NCBI RefSeq assembly: GCF_900109745.1
Contig: NZ_FOAV01000014.1
Span: 62,001 to 126,000, forward strand
DNA: 64,000 nt
Source: Roseateles sp. YR242
GTDB taxonomy: Bacteria > Pseudomonadota > Gammaproteobacteria > Burkholderiales > Burkholderiaceae_C
Direction of reading: 5' to 3'
Positions 8,886 to 17,629 of this stretch are shown here, in pieces (position 1 is the stretch's first letter; each line of letters opens with the position of its first letter). A model generated the notes under the pieces. That model saw nothing but the letters and a program-made list of their open reading frames with translations, did not search any database and was not told the DNA's origin. The translations under genes were made by a program, and so were the position numbers.

Positions 8886-10148
8886 ATGAACACCCTTCGC
8901 TCCACGCCTACGCCGCGTGCTGCTGCGACGGTCCACACCGTTGCAGCCAACGACGCGCATGCCCGTGTTGGCAACGCCGCAGCGGTCAAGGCCATCCTGG
9001 CGGGCTCGGCGGCCAGCCTCGTCGGCATCGGTCTGGCCCGTTTCGCCTATACGCCCCTGTTGCCCGCGATGATCCACGACCAATGGTTCCCCGCCTCCAG
9101 CGTGGCGTCGTTGGGGGCCGCCAACCTGGCGGGTTATCTCATCGGCGCCCTGAGCGGCCGGGCCATGGCCCGCTACGCCTCGCCAGTGATGGTGATGCGG
9201 CTGATGATGCTGCTGGCCTCGGTCTCCTTCCTGGCCTGCGCGTTCCCGCTCTCGGAGGTGTGGTTCTTTGTCTGGCGTCTGGTGTCCGGTGTGGCTGGTG
9301 GCGCCATCATGGTGCTTGTCTCCGGCGTGGTGCTGCACCACGTCCCGGTGGAACGCCGAGGCATTGCCAGCGGCGCCATCTTTCTGGGCATCGGGCTGGG
9401 CGTGGTGCTCTCGGGTACCTTGGTGCCGCTGATGCAGACCTACAGCCTGCGAGCCGCCTGGCTGAGCATTGGCGCGGTCGCTCTGCTGATGACCCTGGCC
9501 ACCTGGGCCGCGTGGCCCGCGCAGGACAAGGCGGACACGCCGGCCACGCTCGCCTCGCTGCAGCGGCCGCGTCGGCTGGCCGCACCCGTCAAGCGGCTGC
9601 TGGTGCAATACGGGCTGATGGCCGTGGGCCTGGTGCCGGAGATGATGTTCCTGGTGGACTACGTGAGCCGCGGGCTTCACCACGGCGGTGGCCTCGGTGC
9701 GGGCGCCTGGGTGGCCTATGGCCTGGGGGCGATGGCGGGGCCGTTGCTCTACGGGATGGCGGCCGACCGATTCGGTGCACGTGCCGCCATTCGTGCCGCA
9801 CTGCTGGGGCAGGTGCTGGCGGTGCTGGCCTTGACCCAGGCCGTTCAACCGGCGCTGCTGCTGCTCATTGCCGCTGCCATCGGCTCGTTTCCCGCCGGTG
9901 CCGTGCCGCTGGCGCTGGCCCGGGTGCATGAGCTGGTGCCGGAGGCCCATGCCCGGCAGGCCATGTGGAGCCGCGCCACCGTGGCCTTTGCCCTGACGCA
10001 GGCGGTGAGCGGTTATGCCTACTCGTCACTCTACGGGGCGACGGGTGGCCACCACCTGGTGCTCTTTGCCATCGGCGGTGTGGCCTTCCTGGTGACCTTT
10101 GCGCTGGATGCGCGTGGGCAGGACCCCCGTCCGCTGGCGGCAGTCTGA
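8886..10148 (+). CDS. MFS transporter, YbfB/YjiJ-like
   Basis: This 420-residue integral membrane protein has about 12 hydrophobic segments. Its opening GIGLARFAYTPLLPAMI resembles the YbfB/YjiJ group of the major facilitator superfamily, whose members often begin with such a G-x-x-RFxYxPLLP motif. About 30 polar residues precede the first membrane span. The ATG at 8886 was chosen over upstream in-frame starts because it falls after the regulatory palindrome and a GAGG-like site. Divergent transcription from the LysR gene suggests regulation by it. The substrate is not known. Confidence 0.88.
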   Translation: MNTLRSTPTPRAAATVHTVAANDAHARVGNAAAVKAILAGSAASLVGIGLARFAYTPLLPAMIHDQWFPASSVASLGAANLAGYLIGALSGRAMARYASPVMVMRLMMLLASVSFLACAFPLSEVWFFVWRLVSGVAGGAIMVLVSGVVLHHVPVERRGIASGAIFLGIGLGVVLSGTLVPLMQTYSLRAAWLSIGAVALLMTLATWAAWPAQDKADTPATLASLQRPRRLAAPVKRLLVQYGLMAVGLVPEMMFLVDYVSRGLHHGGGLGAGAWVAYGLGAMAGPLLYGMAADRFGARAAIRAALLGQVLAVLALTQAVQPALLLLIAAAIGSFPAGAVPLALARVHELVPEAHARQAMWSRATVAFALTQAVSGYAYSSLYGATGGHHLVLFAIGGVAFLVTFALDARGQDPRPLAAV

Positions 10149-10261
10149 AGCGGCGCCGTGCGGCACGAGCGGGCTGCTGTATGCATCCGTCGCCCAGGGG
10201 ACCCTGGGACATCTGCCATCCAGGGGAGGCGCAGGCCCTGCCGCCGTTGCACCATGGGGGC

Positions 10262-10909
10262 ATGAATCCGACTCCCCCGGGCGCGGACGGTCGCGCCACG
10301 GACGACCGCCAGCCCTCACTCAGGAACGCGGCGCTGCCGCAGGTGGCTGCACGCGCGCTGCCGCGGCCGGACATGGTCACCGCCGTCATCCGCCAACGCG
10401 TGCGCGCGGACCATCGCCCCGCCTATGAGGCCTGGCTGCATGAGGTGATTCCCATCGCCGGCCGCTTCCCCGGCCATCGCGGCGTGCAGGTGGTGCCGCC
10501 GCCGTCCGGCTCGCTGGAATACACCATCACCATCCACTTCGACACGCTGGCGCATGCCCAGGACTGGTTCAGCTCCGAGGCGCGGCAATCGTTGCTGCAA
10601 CAAGTGCAGCCGCTGCTGGACGCGCCGGAGGAAGTGAAGACGGTGACCGGCCTGGAGTTCTGGTTCGAATCGCCCGCTTCGGTGCCACCGCCGCGCCGCT
10701 TCAAGCAGGCGCTGGCCACGCTGTCGGTGATCTTCCCGCTGACCACGGTGCTGGGGCTGACCTTGGCGCCGGCCTTTCACAGCTGGCTGCCGAGCCCTTG
10801 GGGACGGCTGGCCGGCAACCTGGCCGTGGCGTCCATCACCGTGTTCCTGATGACCTACCTGATCATGCCGCGCTATACGCGGTTGATCAGCGCCTGGTTA
10901 TCGCGCTGA
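10262..10909 (+). CDS. ABM-domain protein with C-terminal membrane anchor (COG3224-like)
   Basis: This 215-residue protein has an antibiotic-biosynthesis-monooxygenase (ABM) type ferredoxin-like domain at about residues 38-130, with VTAVIRQRVRADHRPAYEAW and a HRGVQVVPP strand. Two predicted membrane helices follow (about 150-172 and 182-205), ending with LMTYLIMPRYTRLISAWL. This domain plus two-helix tail is a recurrent conserved hypothetical architecture (COG3224). It stands alone between the MFS gene and the PEP-CTERM gene. Enzymatic activity is not demonstrable from sequence. Confidence 0.82.
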   Translation: MNPTPPGADGRATDDRQPSLRNAALPQVAARALPRPDMVTAVIRQRVRADHRPAYEAWLHEVIPIAGRFPGHRGVQVVPPPSGSLEYTITIHFDTLAHAQDWFSSEARQSLLQQVQPLLDAPEEVKTVTGLEFWFESPASVPPPRRFKQALATLSVIFPLTTVLGLTLAPAFHSWLPSPWGRLAGNLAVASITVFLMTYLIMPRYTRLISAWLSR

Positions 10910-11104
10910 GCCCGGGCGGGGCGGCACTTCGTCGTCCGGAGCCTGAGTCGGCTTCTTCACTGGAGAGGGATGGCTGCGGTCCACATCCCCCGGCGATTCC
11001 GGCCCGGTCTGGCCGGTCTCCCCGACGCGATGGTCCTCACTGTCGTGTTCCATGCCGCCTTGCAGGCCGGGCGGGAAATCGGAGGCGGATCGAGGCTTGG
11101 TCAT
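10898..11104 (-). CDS. Small hydrophilic hypothetical protein (uncertain gene)
   Basis: This 68-codon frame encodes a polar, Pro/Asp/Glu/Ser-rich peptide with no recognisable domain. An AAGGA-like site lies about seven bases before the ATG at 11104, and the start is 12 bases downstream of the PEP-CTERM gene stop on the same strand, so co-transcription is possible. Its 3' end overlaps the stop of the convergent ABM gene by 12 bases. In such GC-rich DNA a frame of this length can occur by chance, hence the low confidence. Confidence 0.3.
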   Translation of the reverse strand: MTKPRSASDFPPGLQGGMEHDSEDHRVGETGQTGPESPGDVDRSHPSPVKKPTQAPDDEVPPRPGSAR

Positions 11105-11116
11105 GAGGCATCCTTC

Positions 11117-12100
11117 TCAACAGGCGGCACAGCTCGGCAGCCGGACGTCTTCTGGAGTGGCCTTCGCGCGTGAGCGCTGGCGGCGATGCCACGCGCCCAG
11201 CGGCACCAGCCCCAGGGCCACCAGCAACCAGGAGGCGGGCTCCGGTGCCAGCAGCGGGGCGGCGGAGATCGAATAGTCCACGCCGGAGCGCGACGACAGC
11301 GTATAGCTCAGCAGAGCGCCATCCAGCGTGGTCAGCCTGGAAATGCCGTTCCAGTAGATGCCCGGGTTCTCGTCGGTATAGGCGGCGCCGTTGGTGGAGA
11401 CGCCCTGGCTGTTCAGGTCGCTGGTCAGCAACATGTAGAGATCCAGCGGCACCGCCTGGTTGAGACCGATGTCCGCCACGAAATTGAAGACCCCATACGT
11501 CCGCCCATCCGGGCCGTAGCCGCTCTGGTAGCTCTCGAGCAGGGTGGTGCCGTCGTAAGACAGCGTCTTGTTGGTCTCCCAGGTGGCGAAATGGTCGTCA
11601 ATGCCCAGCATGAAGAAGGTGTTGAGCGCTCCGGCAGTGCCGGAGACACCACCGGGCACGGCGCTGGCGTCAAGGAAGGTTTCGCTGCTGCCTTGCAGCA
11701 CGACGCTGAAATACAGCAGGGCGCGGGAGCCGTAGTCGCCGGTGCTGAAGGTCAGTGTGTCGCCCAGGTAGGCCTCCGCATGGGCCGATGCGGAACCCGG
11801 CCCCGCGAACGCGGTGCCCAGGCTGCCGGAGACCGAGCCGGCCCCCAACGTGGTGGAGGCGAAGGCGCTGGAGACTGAAGGTTCTCCGGCCCCACCGCCG
11901 ATGACCGCCGCGGAAACCGAGGAGGGGGCGCTGCTGCTGCCGGTGGACTGGTCACTCTGGGTGTTGCCGCCCGCCGTGACGGTCACGCTCTGGAACGAGT
12001 CGGGTGGGCGATTGAACTGCGCGTAGGCGGCGGTGTGAGCGCAGAGCAGGCCCAGCGTCAGTGCAAGGGCCTGGGTGACAGGTCGGACAAAGGTCTTCAT
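11117..12100 (-). CDS. PEP-CTERM sorting domain exported protein
   Basis: This 327-residue protein carries an N-terminal signal peptide (about residues 1-27, cleaved after AYA). A Ser/Thr/Ala/Gly-rich, beta-strand-rich body follows. The C-terminal signal has APEPASW, a hydrophobic helix (LLVALGLVPLGAW) and the basic cluster HRRQRSR. That tripartite tail is the PEP-CTERM signal recognised by exosortase. Unusually, about 16 further residues, including two Cys, follow the basic cluster. No exosortase or exopolysaccharide locus is present here. The body resembles no enzyme I recognise. It follows cobT by 140 bases but is probably a separate unit. Confidence 0.85.
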   Translation of the reverse strand: MKTFVRPVTQALALTLGLLCAHTAAYAQFNRPPDSFQSVTVTAGGNTQSDQSTGSSSAPSSVSAAVIGGGAGEPSVSSAFASTTLGAGSVSGSLGTAFAGPGSASAHAEAYLGDTLTFSTGDYGSRALLYFSVVLQGSSETFLDASAVPGGVSGTAGALNTFFMLGIDDHFATWETNKTLSYDGTTLLESYQSGYGPDGRTYGVFNFVADIGLNQAVPLDLYMLLTSDLNSQGVSTNGAAYTDENPGIYWNGISRLTTLDGALLSYTLSSRSGVDYSISAAPLLAPEPASWLLVALGLVPLGAWHRRQRSRAKATPEDVRLPSCAAC

Positions 12101-12240
12101 GGGACTCCCCGTGGTGGGCCATCCGCCGCCGAACGTGACGATTGGCGGGGCTACGGGAGCAAGCGTGATGCCCGCCGACCCGAGGGGAATCCATAGGTTT
12201 GATGATGACCGCCGGGCCGGTCAGCCTCCGTCAGATCTTG

Positions 12241-13287
12241 TCAGACCTTGTCGCTGACACCCGCGCTGTCGAAACTCGCCATCTCCGACAGCACCTGGCA
12301 GGCCGACACCAGCAGCGGCCAGGCCAGCGCTGCGCCGGAGCCCTCCCCCAGGCGCAGGCCCATGTCCAGCAGCGGATGGGCCCGCAGTGAGTCCAGCATC
12401 AGGCGGTGGCCCGACTCATTCGAGCGGTGGGCAAAGATGCAGCGTTCCAGCACGGCCGGCTGCAGCCGCGAGGCCACCAGCACGGCGGCACCGGTGATGA
12501 ACCCGTCCACCACGATGACCCGGCGCTCCAGCGCGGCCTGCAGCACGGCGCCCACCATCATGGCGATCTCCAGACCACCGAGGGCGGCCAGCGCGGTGAG
12601 TGGTTCGGTGGCACGCGGATGACGTTGCAGGGCCCGGGTCAGGACCTCCAGCTTGCGTTGCAACTGGGCGTCGTCCAGCCCGGTGCCCCGGCCCACGCAG
12701 TCCGCCAGCGGGAAGCCTCCGAGGCGGGAGAGCAGCAGCGCGGCGGCGGAGGTGTTGCCAATGCCCATTTCGCCCAGCAGCAACACGTTGCCGGGGCGCT
12801 TTTGCAGCAGTGTCTTGCCGGCGGCCACCGCAGTGACACATTCGTCGGTGCTCATGGCGGGGCCAGCCAGCATGTCGGCCGTGCCCATGGCGATCTTGGC
12901 GATCAGCAGGCCGTCGCGCGGCTGGAAGCGATGCTTCACACCGGCATCCACCACGCTGAGGGTCAGGCCGTGCTGGCGGGCCAGCACGGACACCGCCGCG
13001 CCGCCGGCCAGGAAGTTCTCGACCATCTGCCAGGTCACGTCCGACGGATAGGCGGACACCCCATGGGCCGCAATGCCGTGGTCAGCGGCAAAGACCATCA
13101 TCTGGGGTTCGCGCAGCTGCGGCGTCTCGGTGCCCAGGATCAGGCCCAGGCGCAGCATCAGGTCTTCCAGCCGACCCAGGGAGCCCAGCGGCTTGGTCTT
13201 GCGGTCGATGCGGTGTTGAAGCTGGGCCGCCAGCGCGCTGTTGTGCAGCGAGGCGATGGTGGGAATCAGGTCGGAAGCGGTGGTCAT
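12241..13287 (-). CDS. cobT: Nicotinate-nucleotide--dimethylbenzimidazole phosphoribosyltransferase
   Basis: CobT activates the lower ligand of cobalamin by transferring phosphoribose from nicotinate mononucleotide to dimethylbenzimidazole, giving alpha-ribazole phosphate. The 348 residues match the family length. Hallmarks are KPLGSLGRLEDL near the N terminus, VFAADHGIAAHGVSAYP, the LLLGEMGIGNTSAAALL segment, and the C-terminal GEGSGAALAWPLL, which contains the catalytic glutamate region. The ATG at 13287 is the start that gives the family N terminus. It is the last gene of the leftward cobalamin operon and is separated from cobQ by 97 bases holding a strong hairpin. Confidence 0.95.
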   Translation of the reverse strand: MTTASDLIPTIASLHNSALAAQLQHRIDRKTKPLGSLGRLEDLMLRLGLILGTETPQLREPQMMVFAADHGIAAHGVSAYPSDVTWQMVENFLAGGAAVSVLARQHGLTLSVVDAGVKHRFQPRDGLLIAKIAMGTADMLAGPAMSTDECVTAVAAGKTLLQKRPGNVLLLGEMGIGNTSAAALLLSRLGGFPLADCVGRGTGLDDAQLQRKLEVLTRALQRHPRATEPLTALAALGGLEIAMMVGAVLQAALERRVIVVDGFITGAAVLVASRLQPAVLERCIFAHRSNESGHRLMLDSLRAHPLLDMGLRLGEGSGAALAWPLLVSACQVLSEMASFDSAGVSDKV

Positions 13288-13311
13288 GGCGGAACGGGGG
13301 AGAGACGGAAG

Positions 13312-13378
13312 AAAAAACGGCGCAGACTGAGTAACGCAGGAAGCCACTGACTGGACCTCAGGGGCTTCCCTTAGTCTG
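13312..13378 (-). terminator. Nested stem-loop with U-tract between cobQ and cobT (partial terminator or attenuator)
   Basis: On the minus strand an outer 8-bp stem (13371-13378 with 13323-13330, one wobble pair) encloses an inner 7-bp stem (13363-13369 GGCTTCC with 13339-13345 GGAAGCC). Five bases after the outer stem comes a run of six T (13312-13317 read on the minus strand). This resembles an intrinsic terminator placed between two genes of the same operon, so it may lower or condition cobT expression. It is too small for a second cobalamin riboswitch. Confidence 0.45.
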
Positions 13379-13384
13379 AACGTG

Positions 13385-14902
13385 TCAGGGTGGAACGGCG
13401 GCGGGTGGCGCCGCGCCTCGGGGCAGCAGCAGCCCGGCGAGCACGCCCGGCGCGAAGTGGCGGTCCACGTAATCGGCGAGTTCGTTGAACACCTGTTCCA
13501 GCGGGCGGACCGGCCGCTGGAACAAGGCCGTGAGCACACGCTCGTCCTCGAACAGGCCGTGCGCGTAGTGGCCCAGCACCGGGCCATGTTGCCAGCCGAT
13601 GGTGTTACCCCGGTCGTCAAAGAGCACCGGCGTGGCGGCAGCCAGCGACGGGTGCTGCGCGGTGCGGCCGTGGTGGATCTCGTAACCGTGTGCGGGCTGG
13701 CCGCCCAAGGCGGACCAGGGCGCGTCCAGGCGGGCTGCAAAGCGGGCCTCGGTCTCGCGCAGCAGCTTCTCGCGCTCGAACTGGGTCACCAGGGGCAGCA
13801 GGCCCAGGCCGGGGGCGTTTCCATCCAGCCCGTGGGGGTCGATCAGCGCCTCACCCAGCATTTGCAGCCCGCCGCAGATACCCAATACCCGCCCGCCTGC
13901 CGCCGCGTGGTCGGTGATGGCCTGGTCCAGGCGCTGTGCACGCAGCCAGGCCAGGTCAGCCGCCACGGCCTTGGAGCCGGGCAGGATGATCCAGTCCACG
14001 TCCACCAGATCGGCGGGTGTACGCGCCCAGCTCAGGCGCACGCCGTCGAGTTGGCGCAACGGCTGGAATTCGTCCAGGTTGGACAGGCGTGGATAGGCCA
14101 CCACCGCGACCCGGCAGGCCCCCGCCGTGCCGGTGCTGCGGTCGTCAAACACGCCGTCTTCCTCGGGCAGGCCGTGGCCACGCCACATCGGCAGCGTGGC
14201 CATGGTGGGCACCCCGGTGAGGGCCTGCAGCATGTCGGGGCCCGGGGCCAGCAATGCCGCATCCCCGCGGAAACGGTTGAGCACAAAACCCCGGATCAGC
14301 GCGCGCTCGTGCTCGGGCAGCAGTTGATGCGTGCCGAACAGGTGGGCAAAGGCGCCGCCCCGGTCGATATCGCTCACCAGCAGGCAGGCGGCGTCGGCCT
14401 CGCAGGCGGTGCGCATGTTGACGTAGTCGCTGGCATGCAGATTGATCTCCGCCGGTGATCCGGCCCCTTCGATCACCACCACATCGTTCTCATCCAGCAG
14501 CGCATGCAGCGCCATGCGGGCGCTGGCCCAGAGGGCCTCGCTGCGGGCGCGCCAGGGTGCGCGCGTCAGCGCTTCGTCCACCTCGCCCAGCACCACCACC
14601 TGGGAAGCCGTGTCCTTCTCCGGCTTCAGCAGCACCGGGTTCATGCGGACCTCGGGGCGGGCGCGGGCGGCCAGGGCCTGGAAATACTGGGCAGAGCCGA
14701 TCTCGCCCATGCGTCCGCCCACGCCGGGCACCACCCGGGCGTTGTTGCTCATGTTCTGGGCCTTGAAGGGCACCACACGCAGCCCCTGCCGCGCATACCA
14801 GCGGCACAGCGCCGTGGTGAGGAAACTCTTGCCGGCGCCGCTGGTGGTGCCCAGCACCATCACCGCGCGGCCGCGACGGGCGCCTGGGGTTTTGTCAGTC
14901 AC
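13385..14902 (-). CDS. cobQ: Cobyric acid synthase (CobQ/CbiP)
   Basis: CobQ amidates the b, d, e and g side chains of adenosylcobyrinic acid a,c-diamide using glutamine and ATP. The 505-residue protein shows the N-terminal P-loop-like MVLGTTSGAGKS, the FKAQNMSNNA motif, VIEGAGSPAEINL, and a C-terminal class I glutamine amidotransferase domain with the nucleophile motif GICGGLQMLG and a terminal GHYAHGLFED segment. The start is GTG at 14902, overlapping the cobD stop as GTGA. Length and motifs are normal. Confidence 0.95.
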   Translation of the reverse strand: MTDKTPGARRGRAVMVLGTTSGAGKSFLTTALCRWYARQGLRVVPFKAQNMSNNARVVPGVGGRMGEIGSAQYFQALAARARPEVRMNPVLLKPEKDTASQVVVLGEVDEALTRAPWRARSEALWASARMALHALLDENDVVVIEGAGSPAEINLHASDYVNMRTACEADAACLLVSDIDRGGAFAHLFGTHQLLPEHERALIRGFVLNRFRGDAALLAPGPDMLQALTGVPTMATLPMWRGHGLPEEDGVFDDRSTGTAGACRVAVVAYPRLSNLDEFQPLRQLDGVRLSWARTPADLVDVDWIILPGSKAVAADLAWLRAQRLDQAITDHAAAGGRVLGICGGLQMLGEALIDPHGLDGNAPGLGLLPLVTQFEREKLLRETEARFAARLDAPWSALGGQPAHGYEIHHGRTAQHPSLAAATPVLFDDRGNTIGWQHGPVLGHYAHGLFEDERVLTALFQRPVRPLEQVFNELADYVDRHFAPGVLAGLLLPRGAAPPAAVPP

Positions 14903-16059
14903 GAAACATCCTCTTGAGGGCCGGTGATGCGGTGGAGGTCCACGTCAGTGAGAGAGGCGCCCGCCAGGCGATGGCGCCCCGTCAACTGATGGAGCGCCTG
15001 TACCAGCGCGTCCACGGCTTCGGGCTTCTGCACCGACAGGCGCACCCAGCCGGGGCGCTGGAAAGAACGGGCATCCCGCAGTTTGATGCCGTGGGTGCGC
15101 AAGGCCTGCACCAGATCGACCGGCGCAGGGGTAGCCGCACTGAGCTGGCCGGGCGGCAGGCCGGCCTCGGCCCCTGGTAGCCGTGCCAGCCAGAAATTGG
15201 ACACGCTGCCAGCCATGGGCTCAAACCCGCAGGCTGCGAGACGTGCCCGTTGCTCGTCGCCCCATTGGCGCAGCAGCGGACGGGATGCCATCAACCCGTC
15301 CTTCACGCGCTCGCAGGCCCAGGCGCGCAACAGTGCTTCGCCTTCAGCGGAGAGCACCCAGCTGGAGGCCAAGGTCTCCATGCGCTGGCGCCACGTCTCG
15401 TGGGCGGGCGCCAGCAGATAGGCGGCCCGAACGCCAGTCAGGGCCAGGGCCTTGTTGGGGCAGATCAGGCGCCATACTCGATTCGCCATCTCCTCGGGCA
15501 AGGCTGATGAGCCGAGCAGACGCAGCGGTTCATAGGCCTGGTCCACCACCACATGGCTGCCGGTGTCCCTGCAGGCACGCGCGACGAGCGCCCAGTCAGC
15601 TGCACTGAACGTGGCGCCGGTGGGGTTGCACGGATCACAGATCCAGACCAGGCAAGGTTGGTCCATGGCCGCTGCCAGGGCCTGGGTGTCCGCATAACCG
15701 ACCACGGCAAGCCCCAAGGCTTCGGCGGCCGCGCGGTAATCGCCGAAACCTGGCTGGGGCACGCAGACGCGTCGAATGCCCGCCAGCAAGGCCACGAGGC
15801 TGAGCCGACGGATGGCCTCCGCCCCACCGGCTGTCGGCACCACACGGTGCGGCGCCACGCCGTGCCAGTCGCCCAGATGGGCTCGCAGCATGGCGTAGGC
15901 GGGGTCGGGATACCGATGCCGGTCGGCAGACAGCACGGCCTCCAGCACGGCGGGCGGCGGGCCCGAGGGATGGGCATTGGTGGAGAAGTCGTGCAGCACC
16001 GGCGGTCCAGCGTCCGTGCCGCCATGGACTGGAAGGGTGGTGGCGGAGCGGGTGTTCAT
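14899..16059 (-). CDS. cobD: Threonine-phosphate decarboxylase, PLP-dependent (CobD/CobC)
   Basis: The enzyme makes (R)-1-amino-2-propanol phosphate, the precursor of the aminopropanol arm joined to cobyric acid by CbiB. The 386-residue fold type I aminotransferase has DFSTNAHPSGPP at the start, WICDPCNPTGATFS in the PLP-binding region, and NKALALTGVRAAYL containing the probable Schiff-base lysine. The ATG at 16059 overlaps the cbiB stop as ATGA, which decides the start over a longer upstream frame. Naming follows the Salmonella system; the Pseudomonas denitrificans name is cobC. Confidence 0.92.
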   Translation of the reverse strand: MNTRSATTLPVHGGTDAGPPVLHDFSTNAHPSGPPPAVLEAVLSADRHRYPDPAYAMLRAHLGDWHGVAPHRVVPTAGGAEAIRRLSLVALLAGIRRVCVPQPGFGDYRAAAEALGLAVVGYADTQALAAAMDQPCLVWICDPCNPTGATFSAADWALVARACRDTGSHVVVDQAYEPLRLLGSSALPEEMANRVWRLICPNKALALTGVRAAYLLAPAHETWRQRMETLASSWVLSAEGEALLRAWACERVKDGLMASRPLLRQWGDEQRARLAACGFEPMAGSVSNFWLARLPGAEAGLPPGQLSAATPAPVDLVQALRTHGIKLRDARSFQRPGWVRLSVQKPEAVDALVQALHQLTGRHRLAGASLTDVDLHRITGPQEDVS

Positions 16060-17012
16060 CACAGCGCCCTCAACCCGATGGCCAGCAAGGCCACCACCGA
16101 CACGCTGCGCCACAGCGCCTGGCGGGCCAGCGCTTGCGCGGTGACCATGTCGGCGGCGCCGATCTCGCCGCCATGCGCATTCAGCTCATAGTGCCCCGGC
16201 TTCGTCAGCCGTCGGCCCAGCCGCAGTGCCATGGCGCCCATCGGCCAGCCGCCGTTGGGCGACGGCGTGCGGCCGGATTCCCGCCACAGCGGGCCGAGAA
16301 GGGTCGGGTGCAAGGCCACCATGGCCAGGCCGGTCAGGCGAGCCGGCAGCCAGGACAGCACGTCGTCCACCCGTGCGGCCCATTTGCCCGCCCACTCCCA
16401 GTCGCCGCGATAACCCCACATCGCATCCGCCGTGTTGGCGAAGCGGTAGAGCGCCGCACCGGGCAGCCCGGCCACGGCAAACCAGAACAGCGGCGCCACG
16501 ACCGAATCATTGAGGTTCTCCGCCAGGGTCTCGATGGCGGTTTCGCGAACCTCGGTGGCCGTCAGCACGGAGGTGTCGCGGCTGACCAGTCGGGAGAGCT
16601 GCCGCCGCCCGTCGTCCAACGAGCGCGTCAGCGCCGTCTCCACGGCGGCCACTTCCTCGTGCAGCATGCGCCAGGCCAGCATCGGCTTGAGCAGGGCGCC
16701 CAGCATCAGCGCCATCGCCATATGACGCCAGAGCGACCGCCAGGGTTCGAACGCAATCCACAGCCCCTGTTCCAGCGCGGTGGCCAGCGCCACCACCACG
16801 GCCGCCCCCAGCAGCCAGGCCAGCGCACCGCCCAGGAAGGCGCGACGCGGCGGCAGGCGGCGAAGCCAGCGCCCCCACAGCCCCAGATAACGGCCCATGC
16901 CCACGACCGGATGCGCCCACGCCGGTGGCTCGCCCCAGAGACGGTCCAGCATCAAGGCTGCCAGCATGGCCAGTGGCGGCAGCAGCGCAAGCCACTCAGG
17001 GGCGTGGGTCAT
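16059..17012 (-). CDS. cbiB: Adenosylcobinamide-phosphate synthase (CbiB)
   Basis: This 317-residue integral membrane enzyme attaches aminopropanol phosphate to adenosylcobyric acid. Typical motifs are DRLWGEPPAWAHPVVGMG at the N terminus, SRDTSVLTATEVRETAIETL, AENLNDSVVAPLFWF and YRFANTADAMWGYRGDWEW. Four to five hydrophobic segments are visible. It lies 12 bases downstream of cobO and overlaps cobD. The final stretch NAHGGEIGAADMVTAQALAR matches the family's C-terminal region. Confidence 0.95.
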   Translation of the reverse strand: MTHAPEWLALLPPLAMLAALMLDRLWGEPPAWAHPVVGMGRYLGLWGRWLRRLPPRRAFLGGALAWLLGAAVVVALATALEQGLWIAFEPWRSLWRHMAMALMLGALLKPMLAWRMLHEEVAAVETALTRSLDDGRRQLSRLVSRDTSVLTATEVRETAIETLAENLNDSVVAPLFWFAVAGLPGAALYRFANTADAMWGYRGDWEWAGKWAARVDDVLSWLPARLTGLAMVALHPTLLGPLWRESGRTPSPNGGWPMGAMALRLGRRLTKPGHYELNAHGGEIGAADMVTAQALARQALWRSVSVVALLAIGLRAL

Positions 17013-17024
17013 GGCATGGCCGCC

Positions 17025-17594
17025 TCAGTCCTCGATGCCGCGTTGCGCCGGCACGCCCGCCTTGAAATGGTGCTTGACCATGGCCATCTCCGTGACGGTG
17101 TCGGCCAGGTCGATCAACTCCTGCGGGGCGTTGCGCCCGGTCAGCACCACATGCACGTGCGACGGACGGTCCCGCAGGGTCTGCAGCACCGGTTCCAGCG
17201 GGAGCCAGCCGTAACGCAGCGGGTACATGATCTCGTCCAGCACCACCAGGAAATGCCCGCCGCCGTCGATGGTGGCCTTGGCCCGTTCCCAACCGTCGCG
17301 GGCGAGTTGGGCGGAGTGCTCCAGGTCCTTGCTCTTCCAGGAGAAGCCGTCGCCCAGGCCTTCGATGGGCACGCCCAGTTGCTCGAAGACGCGGTGCTCG
17401 CCAAAGCGGGCACTGGGCACCTTCATGAACTGGTAGATCTTCACCGCCTTGCCCCGGCCGTGCGCGCGCAACGCGAGGCCGAATGCTGCGGTGCTCTTGC
17501 CCTTGCCGGGGCCGGTGTGCACCAGGACCAGGCCGCGTCGTTCGGCCGTGGCGATGATGCGTTCCCGGTCGACGGGTGGCTTTTCAATTTCCAT
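17025..17594 (-). CDS. cobO: Corrinoid adenosyltransferase, BtuR/CobO/CobA family
   Basis: This cytoplasmic enzyme transfers the 5'-deoxyadenosyl group of ATP to reduced corrinoids. The 189-residue length is normal for the family. The P-loop is LVHTGPGKGKSTAAFG (about residues 22-37); VLDEIMYPLRYGWLP and VLTGRNAPQELIDLADTVTEM are family signatures. The ATG at 17594 lies 35 bases from the TonB receptor stop at 17630. Together with cbiA, cobQ and cobU it would handle both new and imported corrinoids. Confidence 0.95.
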   Translation of the reverse strand: MEIEKPPVDRERIIATAERRGLVLVHTGPGKGKSTAAFGLALRAHGRGKAVKIYQFMKVPSARFGEHRVFEQLGVPIEGLGDGFSWKSKDLEHSAQLARDGWERAKATIDGGGHFLVVLDEIMYPLRYGWLPLEPVLQTLRDRPSHVHVVLTGRNAPQELIDLADTVTEMAMVKHHFKAGVPAQRGIED

Positions 17595-17629
17595 GGGGAC
17601 AACTCTCCGTTCTCTCTCGGCGCGTCGGG

